Notes under the pieces: generated by a model
What the model saw: the letters and a program-made list of their open reading frames with translations, nothing else
Databases searched by the model: none
What the model was told of the DNA's origin: nothing
From: Clostridia bacterium
GTDB lineage: Bacteria; Bacillota_A; Clostridia; Christensenellales; Aristaeellaceae
DNA: 9,471 bases
Assembly (NCBI GenBank): GCA_017481185.1
Contig: JAFUPO010000294.1
Span: forward strand, 1-9,471
Reading direction: 5' to 3'
Made by a program: the position numbers and the translations under genes
Shown: positions 6,434 to 9,471 of the stretch, piece after piece
How positions within the stretch are numbered: the first letter of the stretch is position 1
How the letters are laid out: each line of letters starts with the position of its first letter

Positions 6434-6788
6434 TCGTTTGAGAATCATCCTTATATTGATCGTTGCGCTTTACAGCATCGTTGCGGTCCGCATGATTCAC
6501 CGCAAGAAGCTGAGCCTGAACTACTCCCTCTTGTGGCTTTTGCTGGCTGTGCTGATGCTTGCGGGCATCCTGTTTCCTGATGCGGTGTATTGGCTGTCAA
6601 ACATCGTGGGCGTAGAACTGCCCTTTAATATGCTGCTGTTGTTTTTCTGTTTTTTTGCATTGGTGCTTTTGTTTTATCTGACCAGCATCGTTTCCAAGGA
6701 CAATGAAAAAGATCGAGCCTTGACCCAACAAATTGCACTGCTCGAAAAACGTGTTCGGGAGCTTGAGAAAAAGCTTTCGGAGAAATAA
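6426..6788 (+). CDS. DUF2304 family membrane protein (120 aa)
   Basis: A 120-residue protein with three predicted membrane spans (about 5-23, 33-52 and 67-88) and a charged, probably coiled-coil tail (93-119, with the heptad-like stretch ALLEKRVRELEKKL). The LSLNYSLLWLLLAVLML region matches the DUF2304 pattern. DUF2304 genes commonly sit beside DPM-like GT2 genes, as here, where the start overlaps the GT2 stop by 8 bases. The likely role, from context only, is to anchor or help the soluble GT2 at the membrane, or to take part in lipid-sugar handling. GGGGAGG lies upstream of the ATG. A strong terminator follows the stop codon, so this gene ends the transcription unit. Confidence 0.88.
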   Translation: MSDRLRIILILIVALYSIVAVRMIHRKKLSLNYSLLWLLLAVLMLAGILFPDAVYWLSNIVGVELPFNMLLLFFCFFALVLLFYLTSIVSKDNEKDRALTQQIALLEKRVRELEKKLSEK

Positions 6789-6799
6789 AATTCAAAAAT

Positions 6800-6840
6800 A
6801 GCAAGGACTCTCTTTGATTCAGAAAGTCCTTGCTTTTTTA
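6800..6840. terminator. Bidirectional rho-independent terminator
   Basis: AGCAAGGACT (6800-6809) pairs with AGTCCTTGCT (6825-6834), a perfect 10-bp stem with a 15-base loop, followed by TTTTTT on the plus strand. The A-rich left flank (TTCAAAAAT) gives a T-run on the minus strand too. It lies between the convergent DUF2304 and DUF4230 genes, and its right T-run overlaps the DUF4230 stop codon (6838-6840), so it serves both. Confidence 0.9.
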
Positions 6841-7440
6841 TTGCCACTGAACGTTCACAACAGGTATGGCCAGGCTCTCATTTTCCAGCAGCTGCCGGTA
6901 GAGGGCAACGGCTTTCTCTTCGGTAGCGCCTTTGGCCTGCGCCATCAGGTTTTTATCGGAAAGGATCTCCTCGCGGCAGGCAGCCGCCCGGTCATCCAGT
7001 ATCCGCTGGTAGCGGGATTGGGATAGGGGCAGCCAGAAATCCTCGATCTGCGCATCACCTGTCACCACAAAGGAATCATGGAGCATAACTACCTCGGGGA
7101 GGGTTAATAGGATGGCGCCCTCTTCGTGGGTGATCTGCACCTTGTCTAGGTCAATTCCTAAGGCGATCTTGTATTCGTAAGGAACAGAAACCTTCTGCAC
7201 CTCGCCTAGAAGCAGCGCAGAGGTGGAGGCGGCTGCGATGCCGGTATCCGTATATTCCATGCAAGTCAACTTGCCCACCTTGGCCATTTCACGCTTCAAA
7301 AGGGTCGTGGCGTAAACGGGGTCGGGGGTAGGGCAGAGGAGAGAGATCAGTTTACCGGCATAGGGCAGCGCAGCTACAGCCAATGCCAAAATAAGCCCTG
7401 CGGACAAAAGGCGCAGGAGCCATTTGCCAATGCGCTTCAT
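6838..7440 (-). CDS. DUF4230-like membrane-anchored protein (200 aa)
   Basis: The 200-residue product has a basic N-terminus (MKRIGK) and one hydrophobic span at about 8-35, an uncleaved signal-anchor or signal peptide. The rest is soluble and would lie outside the membrane. The central part (residues 78-120: VQKVSVPYEYKIALGIDLDKVQI, then ILLTLPEVVML) resembles DUF4230, whose members are membrane-anchored proteins of unknown role, often with a GIDL motif. The C-terminal third (140-190) is charged and helical. The start codon follows directly on the stop of the 44-residue gene at 7441 (TAAATG, no gap), with AAAGGAAG as ribosome binding site inside that gene's end. I give the family from memory of its pattern; function is unknown. 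Confidence 0.85.
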   Translation of the reverse strand: MKRIGKWLLRLLSAGLILALAVAALPYAGKLISLLCPTPDPVYATTLLKREMAKVGKLTCMEYTDTGIAAASTSALLLGEVQKVSVPYEYKIALGIDLDKVQITHEEGAILLTLPEVVMLHDSFVVTGDAQIEDFWLPLSQSRYQRILDDRAAACREEILSDKNLMAQAKGATEEKAVALYRQLLENESLAIPVVNVQWQ

Positions 7441-7575
7441 TTAGCTTCCTTTCAAAAGAACCAAAAGGTATACAACGCCGCGGGCCAGCCAGTAGAGCAA
7501 CGTAGCGTACCCCACGATCAGCACGGGGATCTCATAGCGATGGAGCCGCTTGGGACGAGCGTGTTTGCGAAACAT
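7441..7575 (-). CDS. 44-residue single-span membrane peptide, unknown function
   Basis: Hand translation of the minus strand gives a 44-residue product: a strongly basic N-terminus (MFRKHARPKRLHRYE) followed by one hydrophobic span at about 16-41 and a short KGS end. By the positive-inside rule the N-terminus should face the cytoplasm. Evidence that it is real: AAGGAGG 8 bases before the ATG; a promoter with a perfect TATAAT about 31 bases upstream; and direct coupling to the DUF4230-like gene, whose start codon abuts this stop codon. I do not recognise a family. From context it may partner the DUF4230-like protein in the membrane. Genes this short are often missed in annotation. Confidence 0.78.
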   Translation of the reverse strand: MFRKHARPKRLHRYEIPVLIVGYATLLYWLARGVVYLLVLLKGS

Positions 7576-7606
7576 CTTGGATCCCTCCTTTTGAATTCCC
7601 CCCTAC

Positions 7607-7635
7607 ATTATACGACAAAAACAGACAAATGTCAC
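7607..7635 (-). promoter_or_regulatory. Sigma-A-type promoter for the 44-aa/DUF4230 operon
   Basis: On the minus strand GTGACA (7630-7635) and a perfect TATAAT (7607-7612) are spaced by 17 bases. The -10 ends about 31 bases before the ATG at 7575. TGTCGTA, one base off the Spo0A-box core TGTCGAA, overlaps the upstream edge of the -10 (7611-7617). Confidence 0.75.
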
Positions 7636-7700
7636 TTCGTTGCCAAAGTTGTTGCAAGCGTGAACAATAAATGAAATTTTCCAGCACGAGCAAATGGGTC

Positions 7701-7729
7701 TTGCCTTTTTAAAGAAAGAGTGGTATTAC
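7701..7729 (+). promoter_or_regulatory. Possible promoter for rbgA-rnhB-yraN
   Basis: TTGCCT (7701-7706) and TATTAC (7724-7729) are 17 bases apart, each 4 of 6 matches, with TGG just before the -10 (extended -10 type). The leader to the start codon would be about 50 bases. No better pair was found between 7613 and 7784, and no upstream plus-strand gene is near, so a promoter is expected in this spacer. Confidence 0.45.
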
Positions 7730-7769
7730 TTAAGAGAAAATAATTTTTCGATTTAAAAACCAAAAAATG

Positions 7770-7784
7770 GAAGGAGCTTCCTTC
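7770..7784 (+). promoter_or_regulatory. Ribosome binding site of rbgA inside a small inverted repeat
   Basis: GAAGGA (7770-7775) pairs perfectly with TCCTTC (7779-7784) around a GCT loop; the right arm abuts the ATG at 7785. The left arm is the ribosome binding site that sets this start, with 8-9 bases spacing. The 6-bp hairpin could lower translation when folded. Confidence 0.55.
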
Positions 7785-8690
7785 ATGGACATTAATTGGT
7801 ATCCGGGGCATATGGCGAAGGCGAAGCGGCAGCTTTCCGCTCAGCTAGGTCGTGTGGATGTGGTGCTTGAATTATGTGATGCGCGCCTGCCCCACGCCAG
7901 CCGCAACCCGGATCTGAATAAGCTGATTGCCGGCAAAGAGCGGGTGCTGGTGATGAATAAATCCGACCTGGCTGATCCTGCCCTGACTCAGCAGTGGCTG
8001 AATCACTTCAAGCGCCAGGGCATCCGAGCCATGGCCTATGTGGCCACCGGCGGCAAAACCAAGCAGGCGGTGGATATGATCGCCCAGGCAGCCCATGACA
8101 TCGTGGAAAGAGCCGCCCAAAGAGGCGTTAACAAAATCGTTCGGGTCATGGTGGTGGGCGTTCCGAACGTGGGCAAGAGCACCTTTATCAACCGCCTCCA
8201 TGGGGGCGCTATCGCAAAGACCGGCGACCGCCCCGGCGTGACCAGGGCCAATCAGTGGGTTAAAGTGGGCCCCTATCTTGAATTATTAGATACCCCCGGC
8301 CTCCTCTGGCCCCGGCTGGATGACCAGCGGGCTGCCCAGCGCCTGGCTTATATCGGCACCATCCGCGATGCGGTGGTGGATCAGCAGATGCTGGCCATCC
8401 GCCTTTTGGAGGATATGCTCTGCGTGCGCCCCCAGGCGGTCATGGAGCGCTTCAAGCTCAAGCAGGAGGGCCTTTCCGGCGTTGAGCTGCTGGAGGCGGT
8501 TTGCCATGGCCGCGGCTTTTTGCTCAAGGGTGGCATTGCGGATACGGACCGGGGCTGCTCTGTGGTGCTGGATGAGTTCCGCGCTGGCAAATTGGGGCGG
8601 CTGACCCTAGAGGATCCCCCGGATGAAATATCCCCCAAGCCCCGTTTGATTTTGCGTGGAGCAGGAGAGGATAACCATGGCGAGGATTGA
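7785..8690 (+). CDS. rbgA: Ribosome biogenesis GTPase RbgA (YlqF, 301 aa)
   Basis: RbgA is a circularly permuted GTPase that acts in late assembly of the 50S ribosomal subunit. The N-terminus MDINWYPGHMAKAKRQ is a family signature (W-x-PGHM-x-KA). The G motifs come in permuted order: NKSD (G4) at 58-61, GVPNVGKS (G1, P-loop) at 125-132, PGVT (G2) at 150-153 and DTPG (G3) at 169-172. His9 in PGHM is the conserved histidine linked to GTP hydrolysis in RbgA. The C-terminal half is the helical ANTAR-like RNA-binding domain. Length, at about 300 residues, is normal. The start at 7785 is preferred over an in-frame ATG at 7767 because it gives the conserved N-terminus and has GAAGGAG in front. The gene overlaps rnhB by 14 bases. 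Confidence 0.97.
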   Translation: MDINWYPGHMAKAKRQLSAQLGRVDVVLELCDARLPHASRNPDLNKLIAGKERVLVMNKSDLADPALTQQWLNHFKRQGIRAMAYVATGGKTKQAVDMIAQAAHDIVERAAQRGVNKIVRVMVVGVPNVGKSTFINRLHGGAIAKTGDRPGVTRANQWVKVGPYLELLDTPGLLWPRLDDQRAAQRLAYIGTIRDAVVDQQMLAIRLLEDMLCVRPQAVMERFKLKQEGLSGVELLEAVCHGRGFLLKGGIADTDRGCSVVLDEFRAGKLGRLTLEDPPDEISPKPRLILRGAGEDNHGED

Positions 8691-9297
8691 TCGACAGCAG
8701 CGCATCCAGACCTTGACGCAGTTGGACGCCACCTTCTGGGCGGCCGGTACAGTGATCGCCGGTATTGACGAGGCGGGCCGCGGCCCCCTGGCAGGCAATG
8801 TAGTGGCTGGCTGCGTGGTGATGCCTCCCCAGCCCCTTCTTTTGTGGGTGGATGACAGCAAAAAGCTTTCTGAAAAGCGCCGGGAGCAGGTCTTTGAGGA
8901 GATTATGGAGACGGCGCTGTTCGTAGGCGTGGGCGAAGCGACCCCTGAGGAGATCGACGAGTACAATATCCTGGAGGCCACCAAGCTGGCCATGCGCCGG
9001 GCGGCTGAATTGATCCCTGCGGAGATCTTTTTGATCGACGCGGTGAAAAATGTGGGCCTTCATGGGGAGGAGCGCCCCTATATCCATGGGGATGCGGTGA
9101 GCTATTCCATCGCGGCAGCTTCCATTATTGCCAAGGTTACCCGCGACCGGCAGATGCAGGCGCTGGACGAGGCGTACCCTCAATACGGCTTTTTGAAGCA
9201 CAAGGGCTATGGCACAGCCCAGCACATTGCTGCCCTGCGCGAATACGGCCCCTGCCCGGCTCACCGGCGCAGCTTCATTGGGAATTTTGTAAAATGA
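8677..9297 (+). CDS. rnhB: Ribonuclease HII (206 aa)
   Basis: RNase HII cuts the RNA strand of RNA:DNA hybrids and removes single ribonucleotides from DNA. Visible: AGIDEAGRGPLAG, with Asp31 and Glu32 of the active site and the GRG ribose-sensing loop at 34-36; DSKKLSEKRR near 60-69; the third active-site Asp at 121 (FLIDAV); SIAAASIIAKVTRDR, with the fourth Asp at 157; and the C-terminal YPQYGF-x-x-HKGYGT-x-x-H signature at 167-183. All four catalytic acids are present. The ATG at 8677, with AGGAGAGG about 6 bases upstream, gives a normal N-terminus; an upstream GTG at 8656 would add seven residues inside rbgA. It overlaps rbgA by 14 bases and yraN by 4 (ATGA), so the three genes form one operon. 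Confidence 0.97.
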   Translation: MARIDRQQRIQTLTQLDATFWAAGTVIAGIDEAGRGPLAGNVVAGCVVMPPQPLLLWVDDSKKLSEKRREQVFEEIMETALFVGVGEATPEEIDEYNILEATKLAMRRAAELIPAEIFLIDAVKNVGLHGEERPYIHGDAVSYSIAAASIIAKVTRDRQMQALDEAYPQYGFLKHKGYGTAQHIAALREYGPCPAHRRSFIGNFVK

Positions 9298-9471
9298 GAA
9301 CCTATGATAAAGGGCTTCAAGGTGAGGAAGCAGCCTTGAAGTATCTGAAAAAGCGCGGCATGAAGCCGGTGGACAGCCGGGTGCGCCTGGGCCGGGGGGA
9401 GATCGACCTGATCATGCGGGAAGATGACTGCACCGTGTTTGTGGAGGTTAAATATCGGCCCATGGGGCAGG
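9294..9471 (+). CDS. yraN: YraN/UPF0102 family predicted nuclease, 5' part only
   Basis: Fifty-nine codons are visible before the right edge cuts the gene; the family is about 120 residues. The fold is the PD-(D/E)xK nuclease type. Seen: GLQGEEAALKYLKKRG (7-22), the conserved N-terminal helix with Glu11-Glu12; RGEIDLI, with Glu36 and Asp38; and FVEVKYR, with Glu51 and Lys53, which complete the catalytic core. The start overlaps the rnhB stop as ATGA. The order rbgA-rnhB-yraN is common in Firmicutes. The in vivo role is not settled, but a nuclease acting in DNA maintenance is likely. Confidence 0.93.
   Translation, partial: MRTYDKGLQGEEAALKYLKKRGMKPVDSRVRLGRGEIDLIMREDDCTVFVEVKYRPMGQ

Noticed and set aside
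7650..7673. TTGCCA ... AACAAT as the rbgA promoter
   Set aside because: The -10 matches only 4 of 6 bases with no extended element and lies over 100 bases from the start; the pair at 7701-7729 fits better.
8524..9264. A 246-codon open frame on the minus strand across rnhB
   Set aside because: It is antisense to RNase HII with all catalytic residues intact; a mirror of GC-rich codon usage.

Overview
This window looks like chromosomal DNA from an endospore-forming member of the Clostridia (Bacillota), with a GC content judged by eye at about 55%. The grounds are a spoIIE-type sporulation phosphatase, strong AGGAGG-type ribosome binding sites, sigma-A-like promoters, and an rbgA-rnhB-yraN housekeeping block of the kind found in Firmicutes. 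The genus cannot be fixed from the sequence alone. Gene density is high and no stretch above 300 bases lacks a gene. I see no rRNA, tRNA, CRISPR array, insertion sequence or prophage gene.

Layout. (1) Bases 1-1868, minus strand: the first 622 codons of spoIIE, cut by the left edge. This is the largest gene present. (2) Bases 1869-2079: a divergent spacer with a strong hairpin that has T-runs on both sides (bidirectional terminator) and weak promoter elements. (3) Bases 2080-2506: two small Cys-rich zinc-ribbon genes, tail to tail and overlapping by 14 bases. (4) Bases 2594-5615, plus strand: a translationally coupled trio of GT8 glycosyltransferase, Wzx-like flippase and GT2 glycosyltransferase, with ATGA start/stop overlaps. 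(5) Bases 5633-6788, plus strand: a near-consensus promoter, then a polyprenyl-phosphate-type GT2 and a DUF2304 membrane protein, closed by a bidirectional terminator. (6) Bases 6838-7575, minus strand: a two-gene operon with its own promoter, made of a 44-residue single-span membrane peptide and a DUF4230-like membrane-anchored protein. (7) Bases 7785-9471, plus strand: rbgA, rnhB and the start of yraN, overlapping in series.

How the parts work together. Regions 4 and 5 form a small surface-glycan module. Two cytoplasmic transferases would add sugars to a lipid-linked glycan, the flippase would move it across the membrane, and the GT2/DUF2304 pair probably makes or uses a lipid-linked sugar. 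No initiating sugar-phosphate transferase or polymerase lies in the window. Region 7 covers ribosome assembly, removal of RNA from RNA:DNA hybrids, and a predicted nuclease. SpoIIE dephosphorylates the anti-anti-sigma factor SpoIIAA and so switches on sigma-F in the forespore.

I found no clear-cut new multi-gene system. The items most worth checking are the unannotated 44-residue membrane peptide coupled to the DUF4230 gene, the overlapping zinc-ribbon pair bounded by a bidirectional terminator, an exact Spo0A-box heptamer inside the GT2/DUF2304 promoter, and a hairpin that would hide the rbgA ribosome binding site.
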